The translations under genes and the position numbers were made by a program. This document shows, one piece after another, positions 25,791 through 37,500 of a stretch of 64,000 bases of DNA. Origin of the DNA: Moniliella sp. 'wahieum'. Lineage: Eukaryota; Basidiomycota; Moniliellomycetes; Moniliellales; Moniliellaceae. The notes beneath the pieces were generated by a model. The model made no database searches, was not told where the DNA came from, and worked only from the letters and a program-made list of their open reading frames with translations. The stretch covers positions 62,001-126,000 of the forward strand of contig RSEE01000101.1 in NCBI GenBank assembly GCA_003971905.1, written 5' to 3'. Every line of letters begins with the position of its first letter. Positions within the stretch are counted from its first letter, which is position 1.

Positions 25791-28700
25791 CTGCGGGCTT
25801 CGTAGATTGTATCAGCTGAAATTTGACGCAATGGGACAGTGGTTATGAAGACGAAGGCGCGCGGGACACACTAGGCAAACAAATGTCTTGCTACCAATTG
25901 CAAATTGACACACACTCTTGTGTAGGACCATCGCTCAGGGAGGATGGATCCAGTAAGTGCTCAACCAACTGTAGAATAATAAAATGTAATACCAATAGTA
26001 CCCAGGGAGAACGAGCATATAGGATGATCAGATTCGTCAGATACGTCGCCCAGGGCACGTCAACGACGTTTCTGAGGTTCAAGGGGTGACGTCGAGATGT
26101 ATTTGTCGTTCAAGGGGATGACAAACGAGGACACATCTGCGTTCAGGGTGGTGACATTGGCGACGTCACTGACCTGCAGCGCGCTGACAGAATTGCCTCC
26201 CACGGCAAATTACTCCTCCAACATTTTTGAAGGTATTTTATATCTTAACATAAATGCAGTCTTTTCGTGATCCGCTGTGAAGACACGAGAGGAGCTATAA
26301 GTTCATGACCACCAAAAAGAAGACAACGCCCTGCTTTTCTCCCCATTGGAGAGCCCAGTGACCTAGATACCTCGCGTCAAGCACCATGACACGAGTTCAA
26401 AGCAATGTACAAGAGTTATAATACAATGCTCTAACCGACGCACTGGCAACTGATTTCCGCACCAAGGGGCATCTCTGGTTCACATTCGAACAGTTGTGCT
26501 GCAGGTGCAGCGTTCTTGTTTCATCCTATTCTTACTTTTTCCTGCATATCACTCTGGAGCGAACGCCATCCCTGTACCATTACTTGTTTTTCTCCAGTTA
26601 GCTACCATTATGGAAGGGAAAGCTTCCCAGTGATAATGAAGGCATTGACGCCTCATCTTTCTATGCTTTGACTTTTCCACAGCCAGCAGAGCTCTCCGTG
26701 TACAACATTGACTGACAGTCTTTGGTTCTGGCAAATAGTGGCGATACTTCTTTTTGTCGTGGAATTTGAAGTGAACATACTCCCAGGAACATGACGTGTC
26801 ATACCTCGCACATTACCATTAAGAACCTTGCCATCTCGTTACCACCGCCTCTGGCGACTCGTCTTGGATGCTTGGTTTTCCACTGTAAATCTCACCAGCT
26901 ACAAATCCTACCGGCCGACAAACTCTAGTCTCCATTGCGATCTTCGTGATCTAGAGGGTGAATGTCAACAGATCACCAGGGTGCTACCGCAATCCACTGA
27001 GGTGATTCACTTCGCCGTGGTGCCATCAATCCCTTGAAGTGAGAAACTTTTAATAAAAATCTACCTCATGGTACCCAGTGACAACCGAGGGTCAGGTTCG
27101 TTTGAGCAGCACAAAATCAGACCTAGAGGAACTGACCTGCCTTCCCTCAACCTGGACCCTTCACATATTTCCGAGAAGCAGTCAGCACATGAGTAAGCGA
27201 AAATAGTTGCAATCAGCAAGAACAATGCATGATACAAATATCAGTTGTTACAACAAGATTGATGCTGACAAATTTGGAATAGGGCTATACGATACCATCC
27301 AGAATGGAACCAATCCATGCCTGAACAACTCCTAAGAAAGTGCCAGGATGATTCCAATAGAGGATGTTAGTACGTCAACATGAACAGAGTTGACAACGGG
27401 CGCAATAAAGAATTGCCAGCCCAAAACATTTCCACATGAAGTCTGGTCTAATACATGTTGGTTGGGAGACACGCTAAACGAGCTTGTTTGAGGACGAATT
27501 GACGAAATTCCCCCTGCCTCGGGAGTTATCTCAGGTCACCCTGAACGCACAAAAACGTGTGTATAGGTACTCGCAAGGAACACTATCTGAGATCACCATC
27601 ACTCGATCGGTTTGTCAAGGAAAGGCGCGAAGATCTGTGACGGCCGTATAGCCCCTTGTTATTGCCCTCGCACACCGTTAGCGACATTGTTACAATAGAC
27701 GAATGAACCGGTCGGTTTACGCTTAGCGTTTCCCTGTACCCGCCTTAAGCTCTTTAAGCTCTGTCAATGATATGGATGGAGTATAGACGATAGATGATTC
27801 ATAGGAGCAACGTATTCTGAATCAGGAATGTGCTCAACATGGACTTACTTTGATGCTGCTCGGCAGGTACTATTTCTTCTCTGAGAAAATGATGCCACAT
27901 ATATGATCGTAGTCCCCAAATCTGCACAATCGATATACATTTGTTTGTGAGAATAACATACTGTCGCTTCTGCACAGTCTTGTAAAAGGTTATGTGTTAG
28001 CTTTCAATCCCTTTTTCTGAACGGCGCCGATATGATCTTCCATCTCGAGTTTTAGTACTATTATTTCCGCAGCTCATCCCAATTAGACTCAGTATCTTCT
28101 AGATCAAAGCAAGCATCAGCCCGGAACATAAGGTGTTGAGATCGTTTATCAAACAAATGCTGTTGAAGACCAATCGCAAGAGCAATTTGATGGTCCTAAA
28201 GCAAAGATGGCTGATCCGAAGCAATGCGCAAGAAAGTTATTGGAAGAACTGGATTGAACAGTCTGATGCATGAAGTTCGATCCCGAGGTGATGACCTTGA
28301 AGGATCTCAAACCCATCAACTACAAAGTTGCGCATGTGCCGGTCGGCTCGATCGGGCCCGTCCATGAATCTCCTACCTTAACATCATTTCAAAGCAGACA
28401 TACCTCTCCGTAGTTCTGTAATACTTATCACCACATCCCTCGTTAGACCCTGAGTGACCTGTGATTGGTTTAATGAGATGATCTTCTAAAATTGTACGCA
28501 TCAAGGACATGATGACATTCGAGTTGTCCCGATCACTATCGAGTCTCCCACAAAACTCTCATGGCACAGGTGAGCTATACGTTTGCTGCTTTTAATTCAA
28601 ACTGAAGCGACTCCGTTAGTATTCAAGGGAGGCATCACTCGTCGGTCTTAGGTGCTAGAGAGCAGGCGAGTGTTAGGTACACAATTTCATAGCACTGCAA

Positions 28701-29204
28701 CGGTTCGCAGTGGAACTCGCTACCAGTGTCACTGACATGATGGCATGGCTAATAGAGCCCCTCATTCCATCATTGTCTCCCCAATCTCTCAATACCGCCA
28801 CGACCAACGATCATGTATCTTCAGCCTATATATCCAACGACTCCAGGATGATAGTCTCCATATTTTTCTCACGCACAGGATACGACAGTGGTGTCGTGCA
28901 ACCGATATTATCAAAAGATGCTGCTCAAAGCCAAAGGCCAGGTGTAGTCCTCTTCGAAAGAGCTGTATGAAGTAGACGTGCCTCATCTTTCTCCTGAAAC
29001 CTTACATGTGCGCCCGTTGCTGAGAGAATAAAAAACTCTAACAATGCGCTTCCTATTGGTAAAATGAGATGACGCAGTCTGGATACACCTCCACTCTGAG
29101 AACTACGTGAAGACCACGGCATAGATGGGCAGCGTTATCCGAACGGAGCTAAAGATGAGCTGAGGCCTCTCAATTCGTGCGTCGCCTCGCATAGCAAAAG
29201 TGTG
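25791..29204. other. Low-GC, gene-free stretch; probable decayed repeats
   Basis: About 3.4 kb with no credible coding region. GC in sampled lines is about 45%, against 60-70% in the host genes. It contains inverted-repeat copy B (27690-27790) and a possible tRNA-Ile-like relic (26350-26450, minus strand). Otherwise I see nothing definite. It is best read as old transposon sequence worn down by mutation. Confidence 0.55.
27690..27790 (+). repeat. Inverted dispersed repeat, copy B (partner 22696-22790)
   Basis: The plus strand carries GAATGAACCGGT, TTAGCGTTTCCCTGT, CCTTAAGCTC (with a short internal duplication of TTTAAGCTC), CTGTCAATGA and ATGGATGG, in the same order as the minus strand of 22696-22790. 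Confidence 0.65.
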
Positions 29205-30175
29205 ACAGGGTGGCTGGCTTCCCAGGCGGAGACCTTCCCTGCCCATCGGAGACGGTACTCACGGAGGACTGAACGCGTTTCAGATCCAAAGTCCAAGGCT
29301 CACTGGCGTAACGAAGGAGGGTCGTGAGTGGTGCTTTGCGGTGCGTCGAGCAGAGCCTGAGCAGTGTCAAGGGGCGGGCGCCGCCAGAGGGCCCGCCCCG
29401 GGGTTTAAGGGTACAATCCCTTGGGGTCCTAAGGACGACTCACGATAGTTACGCGCTTGGGCTGGTTGGTGGGTCCGCTGCGGGGCTAGGGACAAGAGCG
29501 GCCTCTCGGCGTATAGCAGAGGCAGCTGCAAGTGTGGCAAGGCTGCGTAGCACCGGCTTGGGCGGCAGTAGCGTGTCTGAAGCCTTCGGGCTCGGGGAAG
29601 GGGAAGGCAGCGGAGGACCCACGCTGCTGAACTGAGGCTGGGCTGAGACGGGGAGCGGCGTGGCGAAGGACAGTATCACACGCGGCTAAACTGGGCTGGA
29701 CCGAGGCGCGGCACGAGGAGGGCTCACGCGGACTAGGGGAACGAGTACTGAGTACTGAGTGCTGAGGACGAGGACGAGGGCTGGCGATCTACGCCGGGAG
29801 GAGAAAGGCGACTAAGAGCGGGAGGAGTTGCCTGTACTGAATCGATTGGCGAGAAGCGGGCAGGGGGTGAAGGGGTGAACAGGCGAGAAGGCAAGGGGGC
29901 GAAGATTGACGAAGATGGACCGTGGGGGAAAGCCACGAACCATTGCTAACAGGCAGGGGGACTAAAAGGGAAACAAGGCAACAGAGGGGGAACGGGAAAC
30001 AGGGGAGAGAACAAAGGAGACGGCTGCCGCACGGACAGCCTAGAAAGATAAGAGAAACAGGCATGGGGCGACTAGCGTCGCAAGAAACACAACGGGGGAG
30101 CGGGGAGCGACGAAACTGAGAGGTTCTCAATTCACTGAGGCGGAAGGCGACTATTGTCGCTGAGTACGTAGACTT
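29205..30175 (-). mobile_element. Truncated second copy of the retroelement
   Basis: 30175-29456 aligns with 25790-25190 of the larger element. At DNA level there are shared blocks around the CCACGAACCATT/GCTAACAG junction. At protein level the copies read PKASDTLLPPKPVLRSLATL and PKASDTLLLPKPVLPSLATL. The RT region is missing. At its minus-strand 3' side the copy joins the block 29205-29350, which is also found at 21225-21420. The copy is GC-richer than the 25-kb copy. Confidence 0.65.
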
Positions 30176-33149
30176 GATATCGCGCTGGCGTTTGCGCCAA
30201 CCACGAGGTGGACTTGGAATAAGACTTGGGAGCGGGCACTTTGATCAGATCGAGCAGACAGGCCCCAGCTTGCAGATCGGATCAGGTCGGATCCGAACCA
30301 TTGACCAACTGGGACGGGGTTAGGATGGCGAAGGGCGCACGCCGGCGCCGCCGGGCTTGCCATCCCGCTTGGCCCGTGACAAGCAGCGGTCTCCAAGCAG
30401 AGGTTGCGAGAGGTGCAGCGGTCTGCGACCAGAGGTTGCGTGTGTAGGGGCTGAGGCGAAAGCGGTGTGCTCCGATGGCGAGGGAGGGCGAGCGAGCTGA
30501 GCGAGAGGTATTCCTTCTAGAAGTCGAGAGCCTAGAAGAAGGGGAAAGGGGAAAGAATGGTCGGCGGCTTGGGCCATCATCATTGGATCTACTAAGAACA
30601 CTGCAGGCAGGTTTTATAGAAGAGAAAGGGAACAAGTCAAGACCAAGAGGTCTACAGAGTAAAAGGGGAAACGAGTCAAAGGGAAGAAAAGAGGACCAAG
30701 TGCGAGAGGGACGAGGCGAGAGATGAACGACGAGGGTCAAGGCCAAAATGGACCCGAGACGAGAAACGAGGCGAGAAACCGAGTCAAGAAACCATGCGTT
30801 GTGTTTTGGATTTTAGACGAGCGCGAGCGGACAAACCAAGATAGTCGTGGGCTTTGTTGACAGGAAGACGATCCGAGTCAAAATAGCCAAAGAGAAGAGA
30901 AAACGACACGGCTGCGGGGTTGGTATGGGGTAAAACCAAGTTCCGGAAGACATGGTTTAAAAGCACAGCCATAAGCTGTAGTGGGTTTGGCCATTATCCA
31001 AATCTCGCTATAATAGAAGTACTTAGCTTAACCTCATGTTTGCGCCACGGTTATATCCAAGCAATTCGCACTGGCTTAATCCTAAATTCGATCAAATGCA
31101 TTTTTGGGTAGGTTAGGGTGTCCATTCTGGCCTGCGGCCACATCAACTTTCGCCATCGCGGCCTTAAACGTTGCGCTTCAAACGTGATGCCCCTTCCGCA
31201 CCCAGGACTACACATCCACCATCTCTCCTGTGGCCACCTTCTCCTCCAAAGCAATGGGTTAGGTTAGGGGGCAGCAAGGTCGTGGGTGCTTCACATTGAT
31301 TGACAAAAAAGAGAACCCGAAGAGTCTTGATCTCGCATAGGCTTCCCTCGCTGAGTGACCAATGTTGCCCTTGTAACGAGGGGATCGAAGAAATATGGAT
31401 CCAATTCTCCGGCGAAAGGGCCAGGTCATCAGAAGGGGAATGCCAGCAAATTCGTCCTGATTAATGGAGCTCTCTTCGTCAGCGTCCATTGTGCGGGGAA
31501 CAAGGTGTCAGCGTCAAGATCCAGCGCATCTTCATCGTTGTTCATCGTTGTCGTCTGCTGGTTCAATTGACCCCGCATATCATTTCACAAACCAACACGG
31601 GAACCAGGAGGGGGGGAGGGACTACAACGTAACTCCCGGTTCGTACTCCTCTTTTCCCTCTCCGACGGCGACTCGAATCGCTGTTGTGCCCACCGGTGCC
31701 ACCAGGTGGTTCTTCAGGGGACGGTTCGTCACCTTCGAAAGCAGTCTCCACCACGGGCTCCGGCTCAGGGTTAGTTCATACGTCGTGTGTCCCTCGGGGC
31801 GGCGAGCGGTGTTGTTGGTGCGAAATGCCTGGGACGTCCTGATGGTGCGGGAGGGAGGCATTGTAGAGTGGCAGTGCTGTGGCTCAACAGGAAGATGATG
31901 GCGGGAAAGGTGGTGGATGGGGGCATGTAGTTCGCCTAAAAGGGATGCAGCTGTGTGGTCGCTTCCCCACCAGGGGTCGGATTCCCAAGGGTCGATCGAG
32001 CTGAGATTTGCGGAGCATGAATTGGCTGTACACCTCAAATTGAGGCCTGGGGCCGTTCTGTTTCAGCGATCATCCTGCATCACCCCAAAACAGAAGCATG
32101 GTGCTGGAGAGCATGCTGTGCTGCCCTGCGACGTGAGGCGGCTGAAGCCCGTGCGGGGCAGGGTCACTCGCACGAAGCATGTTAAAGTATGTTAAACGTT
32201 AACTGGCCACCGGTCACTGGTAGCCGTACGGTAACCTCAGCCTTCGGGCTCCGGCTGGGCGCTCAGCGAGCGCCCAGCCCTGCAAAATAAGACCCGCGTA
32301 CTGCCTGGCATGGGGAGAAATAGGTAAACGGACAGACAGTTCATGTTGAGCCATCGGGTGGCTCGTGCTTTGGCTAATGTCCCTTCAGCTCCTCCTCATG
32401 CCTGGGAGTTCTGTTGTTTTCTCTCTCCTGTTTTTCCTTGTTCCGCAGCTTAGCCTAGGAAAACAACGTGCTTTAAACCCTAAGAGCCAGAACATGGAAA
32501 GTTCTTATACAAAGTCCGCATCAGCCGTGTTGTTTAGACGAGAACCAGCCCGCAATGACCCGTAACATTGATGTTCTGGGTAGCCACGATCGGTTTGCGT
32601 CAGTGGGTTTATGAGGGAGCTCTGGGATCGGGGTTAGGGAGGGGAAGGGAGCGCGTAGGCTCCACCACCGACCGAAGAATTCAAGCGCCCAGACATCTTG
32701 GGAGAGTAGTCCCGTTTGCTAAGAGTCAACGCTCAACCTCAAGAGTGTTCCTGTGTGGAAACAATAGAGAGAGTTGATTGCATTCCCTCAGAGTGTAGAG
32801 GTGTCAGGATCAGTATTTATCACATGGCGACGATCAAATTGCCTTGCACAGTCCCTGCGAGGCGGGATGAGTATCATTTCTTCACGGCGATGTCGTGTTC
32901 AAGAGTGTATTTCACAACCCCGCCACTGCTATCGTAGCCACGCCGCATGTGAGCCTCCGCGGGCCGAGGTATAACCCCACGCGTGCGGGCTACAACCTAC
33001 CTTTCTCAGAGGCACGCACCTCGGACATACCGCATTCCCTTTGCGCCAAAATTTAACGAGACTCGAAGTAGTTCCTGGGCACCTACCTGGCTTCCCCCGG
33101 CGCGCAAAGAATGTATTCGGGATAGGGTGGGAGCTCACTGTTCCAGGCG
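30176..33149. other. Gene-poor interval between retroelement copy and MDM12
   Basis: No gene is recognised. Two weak minus-strand open stretches (30784-30972 and 31250-31760) have some protein-like runs, such as an acidic ADEESSINQDEF, but no family I know. Two telomere-like GGTTAGG/GTAGGTTAGGG patches (31105 and 31256) are too short to mean anything. A strong hairpin lies at 32253-32279. Confidence 0.45.
32253..32279. repeat. Perfect GC hairpin, 11-bp stem with 5-nt loop
   Basis: Arms GGCTGGGCGCT (32253-32263) and AGCGCCCAGCC (32269-32279) around CAGCG. An A-rich stretch (AAAATAAG) follows within 10 nt. It could act as a terminator-like or transposon-end structure. No gene stops nearby, so it may be the end of an unrecognised element. 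Confidence 0.75.
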
Positions 33150-34421
33150 TCATGAATGTTCATCGGAACCGTCGTTGTTGCCTGGGAGTTTGCCCCCCAA
33201 CTGGAAGGTGTAAAAGTTGGGGAACGCAAGCTAAGGAAGTCAGTGCCTGTCGTCGCATGATGGGGATGAGGTGCGTACCTCGTCAACCACCAGACCCCGA
33301 ACAAGTTGGATAACAAACTGTTCTACCTTCCCGACGTTGCGCAGGACATGCTTATGGTTGCGATCGTCACCGACGGACGACTCGAGTGCGAGAAAGGGGA
33401 TAAAACGTTGGCCCAACGCGCTTCTTGCAGACGCGGCGGTGGTTTGGCTTGCGGTGCCCAGGGGGTCTAGAGGGGGAGGTATAGGAGGCGGGCACCGCCG
33501 AATCTGAGACCGCCTTGACGCCTCCATAGAAAGTTCACTGGCATCGACTTGGGTGACGAGCGGGCGGCGGGTTCGGAAGAGGAGAATTTTCTTCGTAGGC
33601 TGGGAAAAGGGGGATGTCTGGTTTCTGCAGCTGCTTCCACCTGAGCCGCATCAATGAGTGAAACGTGAGCCTGACGGCGGTCCTGGTCAAAGGCTAAAAC
33701 CAAGCCGGCGTCCAAAACCAGTCCAGTAACGGTGAGGACAAGAGGGAGCTCCATAAACGCTGGGCAGGGCTCGTTAACCAGCAAACTGGTGCAGAGTTCG
33801 AGGCGGAGAGAGTGCTGCGCCAGCGGACGTGACCTATGACCTGAGTGTTGAGGTCCTGCTTGGTGGGCTCGGGGGGAATAGTGCTCTTTGGCCAAGGCGC
33901 CGGCGCACGAGGCAGCCGGGCGGAATCGGACTCGGTATCCGAAGGCCCGTAAGCCACAGGCCGGGTGATGGGGGCCGAAGCGATGGAGCTCGGGCGGGAG
34001 AAGCCAGGCGCTGGGGGTCGGACGGGCCAGGAGGGACGCAGGCCGGCGTATCCCAAGCCGATCCCGGTGGGAGTGGAGCCAGGGCGGGGAGGCCAGGCAG
34101 ACCAGGCGGGGGCGGATGCGATGGAAGAGGTGCGTGAGCGGGCGAGGGAGTGTGCTTTTGGGGGCAGCGGCGGAGGCGGGGGGCGATCAGGCGGTGGGGC
34201 AGCGTCGTCTTCGTCATCTGACTGCTCGAGGAACTCGGGCCAGACGTCCTGGATGCTGGCGATTGTTACTTCTGGTGGCTCGTCGCCGAGATCGCAGGTT
34301 TGGACCGACATGGGGCCGAGCATGTCCGGGAGGCGGGTGGAGCCAAGGATGCTGTTGATGCGCCCAACGAGATGCGCGGTGAGCGCAGCTCCAGCAGACT
34401 CCAGTCGAAGTCGAGCGACAT
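33150..34421 (-). CDS. MDM12: Mdm12, ERMES complex subunit (SMP domain)
   Basis: Cytosolic lipid-binding SMP-domain protein that bridges Mmm1 (ER) and Mdm10/Mdm34 (mitochondria) in the ER-mitochondria encounter structure. The ATG at 34421 gives MSLDFDWSLLE, the family's usual opening. After one slip it continues AGAALTAHLVGRINSILG, then LPDMLGPMSVQTCDLGDEPPE and IQDVWPEFLEQSDDEDD. A long Pro-rich insertion splits the SMP domain (34200-33860), as is common in filamentous fungi. The second half has PLVLTVTGLVLDAGLVLAF (about 33740), LRNVGKVEQFVIQLVRGLV (about 33340) and, after an intron at 33278-33231 (48 bp, GTACGC...TAG), FPNFYTFQL near the stop at 33150. Frame slips near 34400, 33830 and 33490. 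Divergent with TFC4. Confidence 0.88.
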
Positions 34422-34558
34422 GCTGGGGCGGAGGCCTATGCCTATGTCCTCCAGAAGAGCGCTGCGTGTGCGGCGGTGGTGGTGGTGGTGGTGGTGGTGG
34501 TGGTGATGGTCGTTGGAGGAGCAAGAAGAGATGCGACGCAGCAGCCGTGCCGACTGAA
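34422..34558. promoter_or_regulatory. Divergent MDM12/TFC4 promoter with (GGT)n tract
   Basis: About 140 bp between the MDM12 ATG and the first plausible TFC4 ATG. It is dominated by a GGT trinucleotide repeat of about ten units (34474-34504). No other element is claimed. Confidence 0.5.
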
Positions 34559-37500
34559 ATGTTCACTCGGTGGCCCCAGCGGCGTGGGCTGGCTGGCGGT
34601 AAAGTTGGCTGGCCACCACCATCTCATGCCGCCCCGCCAGTCGCACGGACGAGGACGAGGGCGCGGATCCGCGCCCCGAGGCGCTGCTGCCGACGCGACA
34701 CTGATGCCTCCGCCCCACCACCACCTGCACCTGCACCTGCCCTCGCTCCGCCCCCCGGGGCAGCAAGGCCAAGTGCATCGCAGACCCTGCTCGAGATCCA
34801 GCAGGCGGCGCAGCTGGCCGAAAACCAGCGGAAACTGCGTCGGCGATCCGGATCCGACAGCAGTGGCTCGTACTCCTATTCGGACTCTGGCTCGGACTCC
34901 GACTTGGACGAGGCCCATCATCTCTCGCTGGGGAAATGTTCGAGCCCGATGGTACACTCTTATCGCGTGACCCTGGGGATGGCCCTACTGCTGCCACACT
35001 CGAGGAAGAGGAGGAAGAGGAGGAAGAAGAAGAAGAAGAAGAGGAGGAGGAGGAGGAAGGATGATGATGATGAAAGTGAGCAAGACGACGAGGAAGATGA
35101 GGTCGAGGCCGAGGAGGATGATGCCGAGGACAGCATGGATGAAGACGACGGGGACGAATATGATCCGCTCAAGGATCCTGACGCTCCGCCCCTTCGGAAA
35201 AACCAAGGGCGGAGTACACTTGGTGGCGCTGCGCGCGGCCGTAAACGTACGCGGCAAGAGCGAGCGGATATGGCCGATATGGAATTTGACTTCGCCTCCC
35301 TGGGTCTGCCCGGCGGGCGGTCGAGCGAGAAAGGGAGAGCTCGAGCGGATGCAAGCTGGATGAACTTGATTTGGCATTTCGACGAACGGGGTCCGATCTC
35401 CCATCATCTGCGCTTTCCGGACTCCCACTTACACCCGGCGGTCTTCCCTGGTTGTCCACTACCGGAAACGGTTTGAGCGAAGAAGAGGAAGAAGAGGAAG
35501 AGGAGGAAGAGGAAGACACGGCACAAATTGCAGCACTTGCCTATGCAGTGGGTCGGAAGGAACGACGCGATCCCTCCCATGGCAATCGTTCTACGGCCAC
35601 GCCTGCGGCGACAACGGGGACTGGGAGGAAGAGCAACAGCGTTTGTTTGAGAAGGAGCTCGCGGCCTCTCGACGCGTCCGTTTGGCTGGCCACAAGAAGC
35701 GGGGTGCTGCCAACGGAATCAAGCGCCAACCCGTTTCGCGCCAAGTGGGGGACTTGTTGAGCAAGGGAAATGGCCAGCTGATTTCGGACGATTGGGAGGG
35801 CGCCAAGGCCACGTTTGAGGAGGTGATCCGCATTGATCCCATTCAGCGTGATGCGTGGCTGAGCATGGCGATGATTTACGAGCAAATGGACGATTCGGCG
35901 CGAGGCCTGCAAGCACGGATCGTAGCAGCTCATTTGGGTCGCACTGACCCGGCCACCTGGGCGGAGCTGGCGGCGCTCAGCGAGGAGCGGCAGCTGTACC
36001 GGCAAGCGGCGCACTGCTATGCCAAAGCCGGCCACGAGGACCCGGATGACGTGCAGTGGATTGTCAAACGGGCTACGCTCTTGGCTACCGCGGGCGACCA
36101 TCGTCTGGCGGCGCGCTTGGCGGGACGCGCGCTGGCCCAGATGCCCTTCGACCACACGACGGGGCGGGTGTACATCAACTCGCTTGTCGGCACGGGTGAC
36201 CGACCGCGGGCGGTGCAATACCTTGAAGCGCTCGCGCGCTGGAATATGCAAGCATTTCCTTTTGGCGAAGGTGAGCGCCGTCCCACCGGTCCCAGCGACA
36301 CGTACCCCCTCGCCCCCACCTATGGCGAGGCGGAGATGGTGACACTTGCGGATCTGCACCTGCAGTTTGGCAATGGCGCAGCTGCGATCGAGGCGATCCG
36401 ACAAGGCGTGCGGTGGGCGAGTGGGCGCGGGGATGAGGTGTTTTGGGATGCGTACGACGCGGACGATCGCGAATACGATGACCAGCAGCCACGTCTCGCC
36501 TCAGACTCGGCTGCGTTTGCCCAGGCCTATCCTCACCGAAAGGATCCTATCGCGACGCGTTGGAGCCGAGAGCTCTCTTCCTTGACGGCCCAGGCGACAG
36601 TGAATCCGCTGCCGCGGTCATGCGCCTGTTCATGGCCCGTGCCCGGCTGCTGCTCAAGCAGGAGGCGGAGGCCAAACTGCATCTCGCGGCGATTATCAAG
36701 CCGCTGGCAGTGTATGCCCAGGAGCATAGCCGCCTGACCGAGCGTCTAGCTGAGGAGGCCCAGCAGCAAGGCGTCGACCCTCCGCCAATCCTCCTGCCGA
36801 ACTACTCCCGGACTACCCTGCCGAGGTGGTTGAGCTTGCGCCCGAGGTTGCCACCGCCTACCAGCAAGCGCAGCTGTGGCCCGAGCTGCTTACCGTGGCC
36901 CACACCCTCAGCATGCTGCCCGAAACCAACACGGCAGAGACCTGGTCGTTTATCGGCAAGGCCGAGCTGGAACTGGGACATTACGAGACGGCGCACGATA
37001 CCCTGTCTCAAGCTCTGGTGGTGGATCCGCGGATGCTGTCGGCCAAGTTGGACCTCGCCCGCGCCAAGGAGGCAATGGGGCAGAATGCACAGGCGGTGCA
37101 GCTGGTGCAGGAGGTGATGATGCAGTACGATGCCCAAGCCGGCACGGGGCTGGACTTGCCTGGTGAAGGTGGTCTGTTTGATGAGTCGACGTCGCGCCCC
37201 GCTGCCTTTGGCTCGGCCCCGTCGGAAACCGAGCTGAGGAGAATGCAAATCCGTCGAGAGAGGGATACAGTTCACAAGTTTGCTCGTCTGGCCCATCTGC
37301 AACGGATCATCTACCGTGTGCCCGAGCGCGAATCTGGCCAAGACATCGACCCCTCCCTGGCTACGTTTACGTCGCGGCCGGGCAATTTGCTTGGTGGAGA
37401 CCCGATGTGCAGCTGGGCACAGAAGCGGAGGAAGCACGCGCCTTGGAACAGTACCTGGCCCTAGCTGAATCGTTGGTGGAGCAGTTCACTTCCAACCAGC

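Noticed and set aside
31105-31270. Telomere-like GGTTAGG patches
   Set aside because: Only two or three imperfect units at each site, with no array. This is common by chance and not evidence of an internal telomere.
33965-34560. Long plus-strand frame rich in Gly/Glu/Arg before TFC4
   Set aside because: It is the antisense of the Pro-rich insertion of MDM12. The sense strand has clear Mdm12 motifs on both sides.
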